From positions 1 through 38,060 of IMG/VR virus record IMGVR_UViG_3300046328_000030: a stretch of 38,060 nucleotides of DNA; one strand, given 5' to 3'. The notes beneath the pieces were generated by a model that worked only from the letters and a program-made list of their open reading frames with translations, was not told where the DNA came from and made no database searches. This document shows positions 1 through 7,513 of the stretch, piece by piece. The stretch is from a virus. Positions within the stretch are counted from its first letter, which is position 1; the number at the start of each line of letters is the position of its first letter. The position numbers were made by a program, and so were the translations under genes.

Positions 1-2
1 AT

Positions 3-98
3 GTTAAGGATGGAGGCTTTGATGAGCTTCTTCTTTCAATAGAATATCTAGGAGAAAAATATGGTGGAATTAAACGACCGGCTTCTAAAAGAGATTAA
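3..98 (+). CDS. Metallophosphoesterase, C-terminal part (continues from the window's right end)
   Basis: The open frame from base 3 to the TAA at 96-98 has no start of its own and encodes 31 residues (VKDGGFDELLLSIEYL...). It reads as the natural C-terminus of the metallophosphoesterase cut off at 38060: joining the ends through their shared AT gives ...VVLN-VKDGGFDE... in frame. The whole enzyme would be 265 aa. Its last 38 bases overlap the HNH gene that starts at 61. Fusion across the ends is inferred from frame and family-like sequence; I cannot see reads that span the junction. Confidence 0.8.
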   Translation, partial: VKDGGFDELLLSIEYLGEKYGGIKRPASKRD

Positions 99-525
99 AA
101 TAAAATATGATTATGATGGATACTTAGGAAGACTTGTTTTGAAAGGAACTCCGATTGATAAATCTTATGAAACAACACGAGGATATCGGAGATTGACTTT
201 TGATTCACGAGGTTATCTGCTTCATCGTTTAATTTTCTTTTACCATCATGGTTACTTTCCAAAAGTGGTAGATCATATTGATGGAAACGTGTTCAATAAC
301 AAAATTGAAAATCTACAAGGATGTACCCAAATAGAAAATATAGCTAAAGCACGAAAATTTAAAACTAATAAAACAGGTTTTACAGGCGTTAGTTATCATA
401 AGGCAGCTAAAAAGTATGAAAGTTACTTTTGGAGAAACTATGAAAAAATATACTGTGGACTTTGGGACACAGCAGAAGATGCCTACAAAGCTAGAGAGGA
501 GCGTAAATATGGCAAACAAATGTGA
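61..525 (+). CDS. HNH homing endonuclease with AP2-like C-terminal domain
   Basis: A 154-aa protein typical of free-standing phage homing endonucleases. The HNH core is at about residues 60-90 (VVDHIDGNVFNNKIENLQ), followed by an AP2/ERF-like DNA-binding segment from about 105 (TGFTGVSYHKAAKKYESYF...GLWDTAEDAYKA). Such enzymes nick or cut DNA near their own insertion site and spread between related phages. The start ATG lies 5 bases after AGGAG, inside the end of the metallophosphoesterase gene, and the gene's end overlaps the next start at 509, so it is inserted tightly between two conserved genes. Similar in architecture to the HNH gene at 31174. Target site unknown. Confidence 0.85.
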   Translation: MVELNDRLLKEIKIKYDYDGYLGRLVLKGTPIDKSYETTRGYRRLTFDSRGYLLHRLIFFYHHGYFPKVVDHIDGNVFNNKIENLQGCTQIENIAKARKFKTNKTGFTGVSYHKAAKKYESYFWRNYEKIYCGLWDTAEDAYKAREERKYGKQM

Positions 526-994
526 TCAGTGCTTCTATGCACTAATGGATAAAGAGTCAGAGACTCCTTGTGGTTCGTGCTATGCGTATTCTAACTTTGT
601 TAAAGGGACAATGTACGCAACAGATCATTCTTCCAAGCCTCTTAAAGAAGCTATTGATGATTGGTTTAAGTTTAACGACCATGGAGGCGGAAGCACATTG
701 GATGACTATCCAGAGTTGAAATATGATACCGTGAGTAAGCCTAAACACTATATGCTGTTCGAGGAAGAAGGTATTGAGGTACGGGATGTCATTGAACAGC
801 TCATGAAAAGGATTTACATTGCCTATAATGAGGAAGGGAATACCACAATTAATTCTTCTCCTCTATTTGATGCTGACTATGTTCAGATGATGCAATACTT
901 GATGCGCTTTATGGACAAGAACGGTCAGGAAGACCTGAAGAAAGCCCGATGGTACTTGGATAAGCTGATTGATAGCTATGAACATCACGTTTGA
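509..994 (+). CDS. DUF3310 protein (T7 gp1.7 nucleotide kinase-like) with N-terminal Cys motif
   Basis: 161 aa. The C-terminal half carries the DUF3310 signature: a KPKHY segment near residue 80, IEVRDVIEQL, and a closing QEDLKKARWYLDKL. T7 gp1.7, the best-known member, is a dGMP/dTMP kinase; the same role is inferred here. An N-terminal C5-x2-C8...C21-x2-C24 set could form a zinc knuckle. The ATG at 509 is preferred over the upstream in-frame ATG at 416 because AGAGAGGA precedes it and 416 lies deep in the HNH gene. It sits just upstream of the ribonucleotide reductase genes, fitting nucleotide supply. Confidence 0.75.
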   Translation: MANKCDQCFYALMDKESETPCGSCYAYSNFVKGTMYATDHSSKPLKEAIDDWFKFNDHGGGSTLDDYPELKYDTVSKPKHYMLFEEEGIEVRDVIEQLMKRIYIAYNEEGNTTINSSPLFDADYVQMMQYLMRFMDKNGQEDLKKARWYLDKLIDSYEHHV

Positions 995-1133
995 CGAGCT
1001 TAAAGAGAAGCTTCAACGTGTCGACGAAGTAACACTGCTGGAACTGTTAGAGATTCGCAGTGATGACATCGTAGAGCGCTTTGAAGACTACATTGAAGAA
1101 CAACAGGATAAACTTATGCGGGAGATTGAATGA
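978..1133 (+). CDS. Small acidic conserved phage protein
   Basis: 51 aa (MNITFDELKEKLQRVDEV...), helical and acidic, with a LLELLEI segment followed by DDIVERFEDYIEE. The start overlaps the end of the DUF3310 gene by 17 bases and its TGA overlaps the nrdB ATG (ATGA), so translation is probably coupled. I recognise the type as a recurrent small phage protein near replication and nucleotide genes, but no function is known to me. Confidence 0.7.
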   Translation: MNITFDELKEKLQRVDEVTLLELLEIRSDDIVERFEDYIEEQQDKLMREIE

Positions 1134-2086
1134 GAAACCTTCTAACGAAGAAGACTACGTACACCTTCGATTATCCAGAGGCTCTGGCCTTTGCAGATAA
1201 ACAGAATGGTGTGTTCTGGACATTTGACGAGATTGATTTGGAAAAAGATGTACACAGCATTCTTACCGACTTTACTCCTGCTGAACGTCATGGTGTTACT
1301 ACTTCACTCAAGCTCTTTACCAAGTACGAACGTATTGTTGGTGATGAGTATTGGTCTGGTACTGTTAAACCTAACTTTCAGCATCCTGATATTGGTCTGA
1401 TGGCGGATGCCTTCTGCTACTTTGAAAGTAATGTCCATGCACGATTTTATAACCGGATTAATGAACTGCTGGGACTGGCTACTGAAGAGTTCCATCAATC
1501 TTGGCAGTATGATCCTGTACTGGCTAGCCGTGTCGGGTACTTGGATGCTATTGCTGGTAGTCGTGATATTCCCCTTTCCTTGGCTGTCTTCTCCATGATG
1601 GAAGGCTGTATCTTGTACTCCAGCTTTGCTTTCCTGAAGCACTTCCAGAGTAACGGTAAGAACAAACTGAGTAACCTTGTGGCAGGTATCAACTTCTCTG
1701 TGCGAGACGAGAATATTCACCACGAAGCAGGTGCTTGGTTGTTCCGTACCTACATGGATGAAAACAAGCTGGATAAGGGATGGATGAAAGCACGAGTTGA
1801 GCAAGCTGCTAAAGCGTTGGTTGAGCATGAGCATCGTATCGTTGACCTGCTGTTCTCTCACGGAGACATTGAAGGTATCAACGCTACAGCTATGAAGGCT
1901 TTTGTGAATGCACGAGCTAACGTATGTTTGAACAATTTGGGCTTTGACACTATCTTTGATGAAACTGGTGATACAATCTCTGAGTGGTTCTACATTGGTA
2001 TTAGCACCTCTGTGATCCACGATTTTTTCGCCAAGGTTGGCAATCAGTATTCACGCAAATGGAACGAGAAAGGCTTTACATGGTAA
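1130..2086 (+). CDS. nrdB: Ribonucleoside-diphosphate reductase, small (radical) subunit
   Basis: 318 aa, the diiron/radical R2 subunit of class I ribonucleotide reductase, which makes dNDPs for phage DNA synthesis with the NrdA encoded next. Likely metal ligands are E67, E99, H103, E158 (SMMEGC), E194 and H197 (DENIHHEA); the likely radical tyrosine is Y107 (H103 plus 4, as in E. coli H118/Y122). The first Glu/His pair reads E99-S-N-V-H103, one residue longer than the usual E-x-x-H. Start ATG overlaps the previous stop; the end overlaps nrdA. Family assignment is firm; individual ligand assignments are by eye. Confidence 0.95.
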   Translation: MRNLLTKKTTYTFDYPEALAFADKQNGVFWTFDEIDLEKDVHSILTDFTPAERHGVTTSLKLFTKYERIVGDEYWSGTVKPNFQHPDIGLMADAFCYFESNVHARFYNRINELLGLATEEFHQSWQYDPVLASRVGYLDAIAGSRDIPLSLAVFSMMEGCILYSSFAFLKHFQSNGKNKLSNLVAGINFSVRDENIHHEAGAWLFRTYMDENKLDKGWMKARVEQAAKALVEHEHRIVDLLFSHGDIEGINATAMKAFVNARANVCLNNLGFDTIFDETGDTISEWFYIGISTSVIHDFFAKVGNQYSRKWNEKGFTW

Positions 2087-3792
2087 GCACACCAGTGTTG
2101 GACAATAAGTATGAGTTCCTGAGTGCGGAGCGTAAGCGTCTGCAAAACCAAGGACTTCTCCCGATGTTTTATCAAACCGGAGGATGGGGACTGTTCAAGA
2201 GTAAGTATATGGAAGGCTCAACAAGCTTTAAGAACCGTGTAGAACAGATCGCTGAGACAGCAGCTAAACACGCACCTAATGACGGGGTAGACTGGAAAGG
2301 TAAGTTTTATGAAGTTATTTGGAACGGCTGGCTTAGTCCTTCAACGCCTACGCTGGCTAATCTTGGCACCAATAAAGGTATGCCTGTGGCTTGTAGCGGT
2401 CAGTACATTGGTGATTCTGTTGCTGACTTCTATGGTGAGTTACTTGATACCGCTGTTCTTACTAAGAATGGCTTTGGCACTAGTGGTTATCTGGGGGACA
2501 TTCGACCACGGGGTTCTCAAATCGGGACTGGAGGCACAGCTTCGGGAGTTCTACCAGTCTTTCAAACCTATGTAGATGCTATGAAGCGAGTGACTCAAGG
2601 TGTTGCTCGGCGAGGCGCTTGGGCTGGTTATCTTCCTATTGATCACCCTGACTTTCACGAGTTAGCTGATTGGGTAAAGAATAACCCTGATGATGCTAAC
2701 GTTGGTTGGACTGTCAGCGCTGAGTTCATGGAGTCCTTGGACAGTGGACATCCTGAAGCTATTGAGCGTTATCAGAAGGCGTTGAAGCTGAAGATGTTGA
2801 CAGGTAAGGGTTACTTCTTGTTTACCGATAAGGTCGCTGAAGCCCGCCCTGAGATGTACAAGGCTCATGGCTTGGATGTTAAGGCTTCTAATCTGTGTAC
2901 AGAGATCATGCTGCACAGCGGTGAGGAAGAGACATTCACTTGTATCTTGGCTAGTATGAACTTGGAGAAGTACGATGAGTGGAAAGACACGGATGCTGTA
3001 TTTACTGCGACAGTATTTCTTGATTGTGTTACTAGTGAGTTCTTGTCGATGGCTGCTGGCAAAAGAGGCTTTGAAAAAGCAGTGGCGAGTACTGAAAAGA
3101 GTCGTGCGCTAGGTCTTGGTGTTCTTGGTTGGCACTCACTGCTGCATAAGCGTAAGCTGCCTTTTGAGAGCTTCCAAGCTCAGAAACTTAATGTGGAGAT
3201 CTTTAATGAACTCAACCGTCAGTCCGGGTCAGCTTCGCGCTACCTCGCCGACAAGCTCGGAGAACCGGAATATTGTAAAGGTTATGGGGTCAGGAATACT
3301 CATCGACTTGCTGTTGCACCTACGATGTCTACCTCACAACTCATGGGTGGAGTGTCCCAAGGAATTGAGCCATTCATTGGGAACGTATTTGTCCAGCAAG
3401 GAGCAGGCGGAGAAACCATTCGAGTAGTTCCTGAGCTGCTGGAGATCATGAAGCGTGAAGGTGTGTACAGTCGTGAAACATTGCTTGAGATTGCAAGTCA
3501 CGATGGTTCTATCCAACACGTTACATGGATGACTGAGGCTGAGAAGGAAGTGTTCAAGACAGCGTTTGAGATTGACCCTTACGTCATCTTGAACCAAGCG
3601 TCTGAGCGTCAGTTGTATATCTGCCAAGGTCAGTCCATCAATCTGTTCTTCGGCGCAGATGATCCAGAGGAACATATCTCTGCTGTCCACAAGGCAGCGT
3701 TTAAGGATCCTCTTATCTTGAGTCTATATTACATTCGTACGAAGGCAGGCGTAAGTGCCAGCTCTGGTGAATGTGTTGCCTGTCACGCTTAA
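2080..3792 (+). CDS. nrdA: Ribonucleoside-diphosphate reductase, large (catalytic) subunit, short form
   Basis: 570 aa, the catalytic R1 subunit. Key residues are visible: C105 (VACSGQ), N271/C273/E275 (NLCTE), C288 (CILASMNL), the radical-transfer tyrosine pair Y550/Y551 (LYYIRTKAG) and the C-terminal reducing pair C565/C568 (ECVACHA). At 570 aa against about 760 in E. coli it lacks the N-terminal ATP-cone, so dATP shut-off of overall activity is probably missing, as is common in phages. The ATG at 2080 is preferred to 2059 because it follows GAGAAAGG and opens at the expected N-terminus. The CxxC tail is probably re-reduced by the glutaredoxin at 3999. Confidence 0.95.
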   Translation: MVSTPVLDNKYEFLSAERKRLQNQGLLPMFYQTGGWGLFKSKYMEGSTSFKNRVEQIAETAAKHAPNDGVDWKGKFYEVIWNGWLSPSTPTLANLGTNKGMPVACSGQYIGDSVADFYGELLDTAVLTKNGFGTSGYLGDIRPRGSQIGTGGTASGVLPVFQTYVDAMKRVTQGVARRGAWAGYLPIDHPDFHELADWVKNNPDDANVGWTVSAEFMESLDSGHPEAIERYQKALKLKMLTGKGYFLFTDKVAEARPEMYKAHGLDVKASNLCTEIMLHSGEEETFTCILASMNLEKYDEWKDTDAVFTATVFLDCVTSEFLSMAAGKRGFEKAVASTEKSRALGLGVLGWHSLLHKRKLPFESFQAQKLNVEIFNELNRQSGSASRYLADKLGEPEYCKGYGVRNTHRLAVAPTMSTSQLMGGVSQGIEPFIGNVFVQQGAGGETIRVVPELLEIMKREGVYSRETLLEIASHDGSIQHVTWMTEAEKEVFKTAFEIDPYVILNQASERQLYICQGQSINLFFGADDPEEHISAVHKAAFKDPLILSLYYIRTKAGVSASSGECVACHA

Positions 3793-3805
3793 CTAGGAGA
3801 GAAAG

Positions 3806-4009
3806 ATGAAAGTTTATATTGTGGTCGATACTGAAGGTATTCAAATAGCAAATACTTCTACAGGAACTCGTTTCTTTAGTCGAAAGCCAGATGCTTTAAG
3901 ATTGAAAAATAAATATAAGTTGACAAAAGACATTAAAAAGGTACTAGAGTACGATCTTTCTAAAATTATTCCGGTAGAAATTAAAGAAGGAAATCTAAAT
4001 GAAGATTGA
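3806..4009 (+). CDS. Hypothetical protein between nrdA and glutaredoxin
   Basis: 67 aa, basic and lysine-rich in the middle (KPDALRLKNKYKLTKDIKK), no family recognised. AGGAGAG stands 5 bases before the ATG, and the end overlaps the glutaredoxin start by 11 bases. The higher A+T content than the flanking RNR genes suggests later acquisition. Confidence 0.65.
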   Translation: MKVYIVVDTEGIQIANTSTGTRFFSRKPDALRLKNKYKLTKDIKKVLEYDLSKIIPVEIKEGNLNED

Positions 4010-4184
4010 AGTATATAGCAAGGAGAATTGCCCTGCGTGTACGGCTCTGAAGGCTCGCCTGAACAAGGAGGGCGAAGCCTTTACAGAGATCGTAGTAGGT
4101 GTTGACCTATCTCGTGAGGACTTCCTTGAGAGGTTCCCACAGGTGCGTCAGATGCCTCATCTAGTGTTTATCAACGAAGCTTAA
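3999..4184 (+). CDS. Glutaredoxin/NrdH-like thiol redox protein
   Basis: 61 aa, a minimal thioredoxin fold: beta strand MKIEVYS, active site C11-P-A-C14, and the cis-proline M52-P53-H after the second strand. Shorter than bacterial NrdH (about 75 aa), lacking most of the last helix. Given its place right after nrdB-nrdA, its likely job is to reduce the C-terminal cysteines of NrdA. Start overlaps the preceding gene; GAAGGAA upstream. Confidence 0.85.
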   Translation: MKIEVYSKENCPACTALKARLNKEGEAFTEIVVGVDLSREDFLERFPQVRQMPHLVFINEA

Positions 4185-4198
4185 CCAAGGAAGTATTA

Positions 4199-4945
4199 AT
4201 GGCAACTAAGCAAATGAACCGAGCTATCCCAGCTAAGGAACTGACTCCACGAGAGAAGGTAAGTAACAGTCTGAAGTTGAAGCTAGATGACATGACAGTC
4301 ATTAAGCCTAAGACTGAGAAGCAGATGGACTTCTTTGAAGCCTATCAAGCCTCTAACTATTTCATGGCATTGCATGGCGTAGCAGGTACAGGTAAGACAT
4401 ACATTGCCTTGTATAAGGCCTTGGAAGAGGCTTTGGATCGTAACAATCCCTTTAACAAGGTGACTGTGATCCGTAGTAGCGTACAAGGTCGTGATATGGG
4501 ATTCTTGCCCGGAGATGCAGATGAGAAGATGGAGGTGTATATCCAGCCTTATCGACAGATCTGTAGTGACCTGTTCAAGCGCAAGGATGCGTGGGATCGA
4601 CTGGTAGAGCAAGGACATATTGAGTTTGTGTCTACCTCGTTCATTCGAGGAACTACCTTCTCTAACAGCATCATTGTCGTGGATGAGGTGCAAAACCTTA
4701 CCTTTGAAGAGTTAGACACAGTGATCACACGAGTAGGAGATAAATCTAAGATTATTTTCTGTGGTGATTACCGTCAAACTGATTTGAAAAAGAAAGATGA
4801 TAAATCAGGTATCTTAAAGTTCTTTGACATTGCCGCTAAAATGAAAGAATTTATCCGGATTGAATTCCACATTGAAGATATTGTTCGTAGCTCATTAGTT
4901 AAGAACTATATTATTGCTAAGACTAAGTACGAGGATGGTGAATGA
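4199..4945 (+). CDS. phoH: PhoH-like P-loop ATPase
   Basis: 248 aa. Walker A is G60-VAGTGK-T67, Walker B IIVVDEVQ at 158-165, and a GDYRQTDL motif follows near residue 195, all as in the PhoH family. PhoH is widespread in phages; it is an NTPase related to superfamily 1 helicases and its role in infection is unsettled. GAAGTATTA precedes the ATG. The stop overlaps the next start by four bases, so it is probably co-translated with the ClpP-like gene. Confidence 0.9.
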   Translation: MATKQMNRAIPAKELTPREKVSNSLKLKLDDMTVIKPKTEKQMDFFEAYQASNYFMALHGVAGTGKTYIALYKALEEALDRNNPFNKVTVIRSSVQGRDMGFLPGDADEKMEVYIQPYRQICSDLFKRKDAWDRLVEQGHIEFVSTSFIRGTTFSNSIIVVDEVQNLTFEELDTVITRVGDKSKIIFCGDYRQTDLKKKDDKSGILKFFDIAAKMKEFIRIEFHIEDIVRSSLVKNYIIAKTKYEDGE

Positions 4946-5568
4946 AAGCAAATGAAAACTTGGAAGAACTCTTGATGATGCCCCAAGAGCAGAAGGGTCT
5001 TATCCGTACTATCACTCAGCAGATGCACACTCACTTGGTGTTCATTGACGATGATATTACAGACCCTCGCAACTACCGTGATGTTATCCATTGCTTGGCT
5101 ACTTGCAGTGAGAATGACTCAGTTAACCTATTGGTGAATAGCTCAGGAGGACGCTCAGATAGTATCTGGCAGATCATTGAGGCAATGAAAGGATGTCGTG
5201 GTGATGTATCTGTTACAGTTATCGGTGCTGCGTACTCAGCAGCTAGTATGTTGGCTTGTATGGCTCCTGAGTGCTATATTGCTGATAGTGCTGAGTTCAT
5301 GCTTCATACTGCTCATTATGGTTCCATCGGTACTGTGCCGAATGTCAAAGGACAGACTGAGTTTGCTACACGACAGATTAACAAACTCCTTGACCAAGCC
5401 TACAAAGGATTCTTGACAGACAAGGAACTTGATGAACTGAAGAATGGTAAGGAGTTCTGGTTCGACGCTGAAGAGTCAGGTAAGCGTATGACTAAGCGTT
5501 ATAAATATCTCAATGGATTGAGTAAGCCACCTAAGCCTGCGAAGGTTAAGGAAGTTACTGTAGAGTAA
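4942..5568 (+). CDS. ClpP-like serine protease
   Basis: 208 aa with a ClpP/crotonase fold. The nucleophile is S99 in GAAYSAASML, the His probably H122 in FMLHTAHYG (spacing close to ClpP S98/H123), and NSSGG at 66-70 matches the oxyanion/strand region. The catalytic Asp is not clear to me. In many phages such proteases mature the prohead, but here the gene is last in the early/middle operon, far from coat and scaffold and on the opposite strand, so processing of host or phage regulatory proteins is equally possible. Directly followed by a terminator. Confidence 0.85.
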   Translation: MKANENLEELLMMPQEQKGLIRTITQQMHTHLVFIDDDITDPRNYRDVIHCLATCSENDSVNLLVNSSGGRSDSIWQIIEAMKGCRGDVSVTVIGAAYSAASMLACMAPECYIADSAEFMLHTAHYGSIGTVPNVKGQTEFATRQINKLLDQAYKGFLTDKELDELKNGKEFWFDAEESGKRMTKRYKYLNGLSKPPKPAKVKEVTVE

Positions 5569-5574
5569 ATGAAA

Positions 5575-5606
5575 AAGGCCCGTTAGAGTTTCCTCTAACG
5601 GGCCTT
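5575..5606. terminator. Strong hairpin terminator between convergent operons
   Basis: A perfect 14-bp stem (AAGGCCCGTTAGAG, loop TTTC, then its reverse complement) lies in the 44 bases between the ends of the two arms. A run of A precedes it and T-rich sequence follows it, so it can act in both directions: after the ClpP-like gene on the plus strand and after the last lysis gene on the minus strand. Confidence 0.9.
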
Positions 5607-5612
5607 ATCTGT

Positions 5613-5837
5613 TTATGGTTTACTGTTATGTGCAATAGTCACGAAAGCAGCCACAGTAGCCACAATCCATAACAAGGGTTTAGCTACTTTAGCGATCCAC
5701 TCAAGTACGGTAAAGGCTCCGGAGGCAGCGTTAAAGGCTGCTACCATTCCTTCTGTGTCCTTAGATACCTTGTCTACCTTAGCTTCTACCTTACACAACC
5801 TCTCATAGATTTCATTGTGTGATACTTCTTGGTTCAT
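5613..5837 (-). CDS. Small coiled-coil protein with one C-terminal membrane segment (putative holin/lysis protein)
   Basis: 74 aa. Residues 8-30 form an amphipathic, heptad-like helix (EIYERLCKVEAKVDKV), and a hydrophobic segment at about 50-68 (AKPLLWIVATVAAFVTIA) gives one transmembrane helix near the C-terminus. This plan resembles XhlA-type holin-associated proteins. It is the last gene of the leftward arm, and its start overlaps the holin-like gene upstream by four bases. Assignment to lysis rests on position and topology. Confidence 0.6.
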   Translation of the reverse strand: MNQEVSHNEIYERLCKVEAKVDKVSKDTEGMVAAFNAASGAFTVLEWIAKVAKPLLWIVATVAAFVTIAHNSKP

Positions 5838-6241
5838 TTCTTGCTCCTAAGTTCGGTAATCTTCTCCAGACTCCGAGAACCGAAGTAAGCACCAAAGATT
5901 AACATTCCCCAGTTACCCAAGAGAGTAACATAGGACTCATTAGCATTATACCCGAAAGCACTCATCATTGCAAAGGTGAAGTACCCAGATAGGATAGCGA
6001 TTAAAGACATAGGTCTAATGTTCTTAGATAGCCAAGAATCACTAGACATATCCGATTGCCATCGCTCAGTCACATTACCTTGCTCTGTCTTAAACAGCTC
6101 AATATCGTTAGCCATCTTAGCAAGTTCACCCTTCTGAGCCAGTTCTGCCAGCTTCATCTGAGCCTCTGCCTTTTGAGCAGGGTCAGGGATGAACTTATCT
6201 AAGAGCTTACCTCCGAAGTTTAATAAGGAATCAAGTACCAC
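5834..6241 (-). CDS. Holin-like protein, 3TM/GTA-type family
   Basis: 135 aa from a GTG start at 6241 that has AAGGAG seven bases upstream; longer in-frame starts lie inside the preceding gene. The pattern is an N-terminal helix (LLNFGGKLLDKFIPDPAQKA), a charged linker, then DSWLSKNIRPMSLIAILSGY and two or three hydrophobic helices, as in holins of the gene-transfer-agent release type. Expected to sit in the inner membrane and release the endolysin. Confidence 0.7.
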   Translation of the reverse strand: MVLDSLLNFGGKLLDKFIPDPAQKAEAQMKLAELAQKGELAKMANDIELFKTEQGNVTERWQSDMSSDSWLSKNIRPMSLIAILSGYFTFAMMSAFGYNANESYVTLLGNWGMLIFGAYFGSRSLEKITELRSKK

Positions 6242-6245
6242 GAGA

Positions 6246-6668
6246 TTACTCCTTACTTGTAGTGATAGAGTCCTTGCCTTTAGAGACAGTAACCTTACCA
6301 CCATCAACCGTCACAGACATAGGTTCCTTGTCGTTGAGCTTATCAAGCTTAGAGATCAAGTCACGAATAACTTCAAACTCAGGCTTCTCTTGCTTCGGAG
6401 CAGTACCTGCAATGCCATTGAGCATACTAATCAAGGCTGTTAAGGCAGCGCCTAAGAGACCCATAACAGCAGCAATCTTATCGTTATCAAGGACGATAGA
6501 AGCACCAACACCGATGGCAATGATTAAGGTGATGTAGAATAAACCACCCTCACCAATAGCCTTACCTGCAACTTCCTTGGCAGAACTCTCAGCATGGAGC
6601 TTACTTAATTCTACTTCAGCCTGAGCTTTAATCACTTGAATGTTATGTTTTAGATTATCTGTTGTCAT
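6246..6668 (-). CDS. Membrane protein with two hydrophobic helices, lysis cassette
   Basis: 140 aa: a basic/charged N-terminal helix, two adjacent hydrophobic helices at about 43-60 (LFYITLIIAIGVGASIVL) and 67-88 (AAVMGLLGAALTALISML), then a charged soluble tail. No family recognised. The ATG at 6668 overlaps the TGA of the displaced endolysin C-terminus (6665-6667), showing that this gene was once translationally coupled to the endolysin. Holin, antiholin or spanin-like roles are possible. Confidence 0.65.
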   Translation of the reverse strand: MTTDNLKHNIQVIKAQAEVELSKLHAESSAKEVAGKAIGEGGLFYITLIIAIGVGASIVLDNDKIAAVMGLLGAALTALISMLNGIAGTAPKQEKPEFEVIRDLISKLDKLNDKEPMSVTVDGGKVTVSKGKDSITTSKE

Positions 6669-6721
6669 GGATATTTGCTTTTGTTAAGTTCAAAGTGAGG
6701 GCCATCTTTAAAGGAGATCAT
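6665..6721 (-). pseudogene. Displaced original 3' end of the endolysin gene
   Basis: On the minus strand, directly after the HNH stop, a short frame encodes SFKDGPHFELNKSKYP and a stop. Ten of its 16 residues match the last 16 of the intact endolysin (SFVDGPHIELHSAKYV), including the zinc-ligand His of DGPH. Its TGA forms an ATGA overlap with the next gene. It is therefore the old endolysin tail, cut off when the HNH gene entered with a substitute tail. An ATG at 6721 could in principle start an 18-aa peptide, but that is probably chance. Confidence 0.85.
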
Positions 6722-7119
6722 AGTTTCTTTCTTTCTACATTTAATACACGAGATGCTTCTCGCTTACTATAAAAGAACTGGCCATCAATCTCCACTTCAT
6801 GGCATTTAGAGTGTTGTCCCCGCTTAAAAGCTAAAGAACAGTTCTCACCTGCTGTTACTAACTGAAGGTTTGAAATATGGTTGTTGCTTTTATTTCCGTC
6901 AATATGATCGACTGTATTCCCTTGTCCTCGCAGTTTAAAACAATCAGCTACAAGGCGATGAATTGTTACAGTTTTGTTCTTACTGTTACCTATCGAGATA
7001 TTGATACGAAGATAACCATAACGGTCAGTGCGTGGTTTCCTAATCTTACCTGAGGGGCCTTTGATGAAGCCTTCTTCAGTAACAAAAAGATTGTATATCG
7101 GATGCTTAACCCAATTCAT
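6718..7119 (-). CDS. HNH homing endonuclease inserted at the endolysin 3' end
   Basis: 133 aa. An N-terminal NUMOD4-like region (WVKHPIYNLFVTEEGFIKG) precedes the HNH core (TVDHIDGNKSNNHISNLQLV, about 72-92) and a NUMOD1-like helix at the end (FYSKREASRVLNV). The last domain stops abruptly at ERKKL, exactly where the displaced endolysin tail begins, so the protein is probably clipped at the insertion joint. AAGGAAACAAT precedes the start, nine bases after the endolysin stop. See the finding on the duplicated endolysin C-terminus. Confidence 0.88.
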   Translation of the reverse strand: MNWVKHPIYNLFVTEEGFIKGPSGKIRKPRTDRYGYLRINISIGNSKNKTVTIHRLVADCFKLRGQGNTVDHIDGNKSNNHISNLQLVTAGENCSLAFKRGQHSKCHEVEIDGQFFYSKREASRVLNVERKKL

Positions 7120-7128
7120 ATTGTTTCC

Positions 7129-7512
7129 TTAAACGTATTTTGCACTATGTAATTCGATGTGCGGACCATCGACGAAAGATGTCCAGTCTATCCCACAAAC
7201 GATAGGAATGTCAAGTTCTTTTGCCACTTTCTTAATATGGTCAGTCACAATGCGATAGTATTTTAACTCCCAAGTCACAGTACCATTCTTGATCACAGCG
7301 ATGTCCACAGCCTTCCCTGTCAGATGCCTACTGTTCATCGTCTGAGACTTACCCGCACTAAAGAGTTCCTGTTGGCGCTCCTTAGTACGTAAGCCTTCGG
7401 TGATGGAGAAGTCCAGAGGAGACTCTTTGATAGCCTCCTCAATTACTTTCACTAGATCAGGATGTACTCCGCTTAGACGTTCCTTAGATCTGTTTCCGAA
7501 TGAGAATGTCAT
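7129..7512 (-). CDS. Endolysin, M15-family L-alanyl-D-glutamate/D,D-peptidase
   Basis: 127 aa peptidoglycan peptidase of the VanY/M15 type. Zinc ligands are visible as H63 and D70 (SRHLTGKAVD) and H118 (DGPH), and the N-terminus (SFGNRSKERLSGVHPDL) is typical of phage endolysins. No signal peptide, so export depends on the holins downstream. The ATG at 7512 has AGGAAGCAGG upstream and follows the preceding stop directly. The final codons come from a different allele than the remnant at 6665-6721 and keep the active site whole despite the HNH insertion. Confidence 0.92.
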   Translation of the reverse strand: MTFSFGNRSKERLSGVHPDLVKVIEEAIKESPLDFSITEGLRTKERQQELFSAGKSQTMNSRHLTGKAVDIAVIKNGTVTWELKYYRIVTDHIKKVAKELDIPIVCGIDWTSFVDGPHIELHSAKYV

Positions 7513-7513
7513 T

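Noticed and set aside
1304-2020. Long minus-strand frame of 238 codons opposite nrdB
   Set aside because: Shadow of nrdB; no ribosome site and it opposes the direction of the whole arm.
2080-3792. NrdA as a truncated or split pseudogene because of its 570-aa length
   Set aside because: All catalytic cysteines, the tyrosine pair and the C-terminal CxxC are present; lacking the ATP-cone is common in phages.
6665-7512. Group I intron in the endolysin gene
   Set aside because: The upstream endolysin frame is already complete with its own C-terminus, so no splicing is needed, and I saw no intron core; insertion with duplication fits better.
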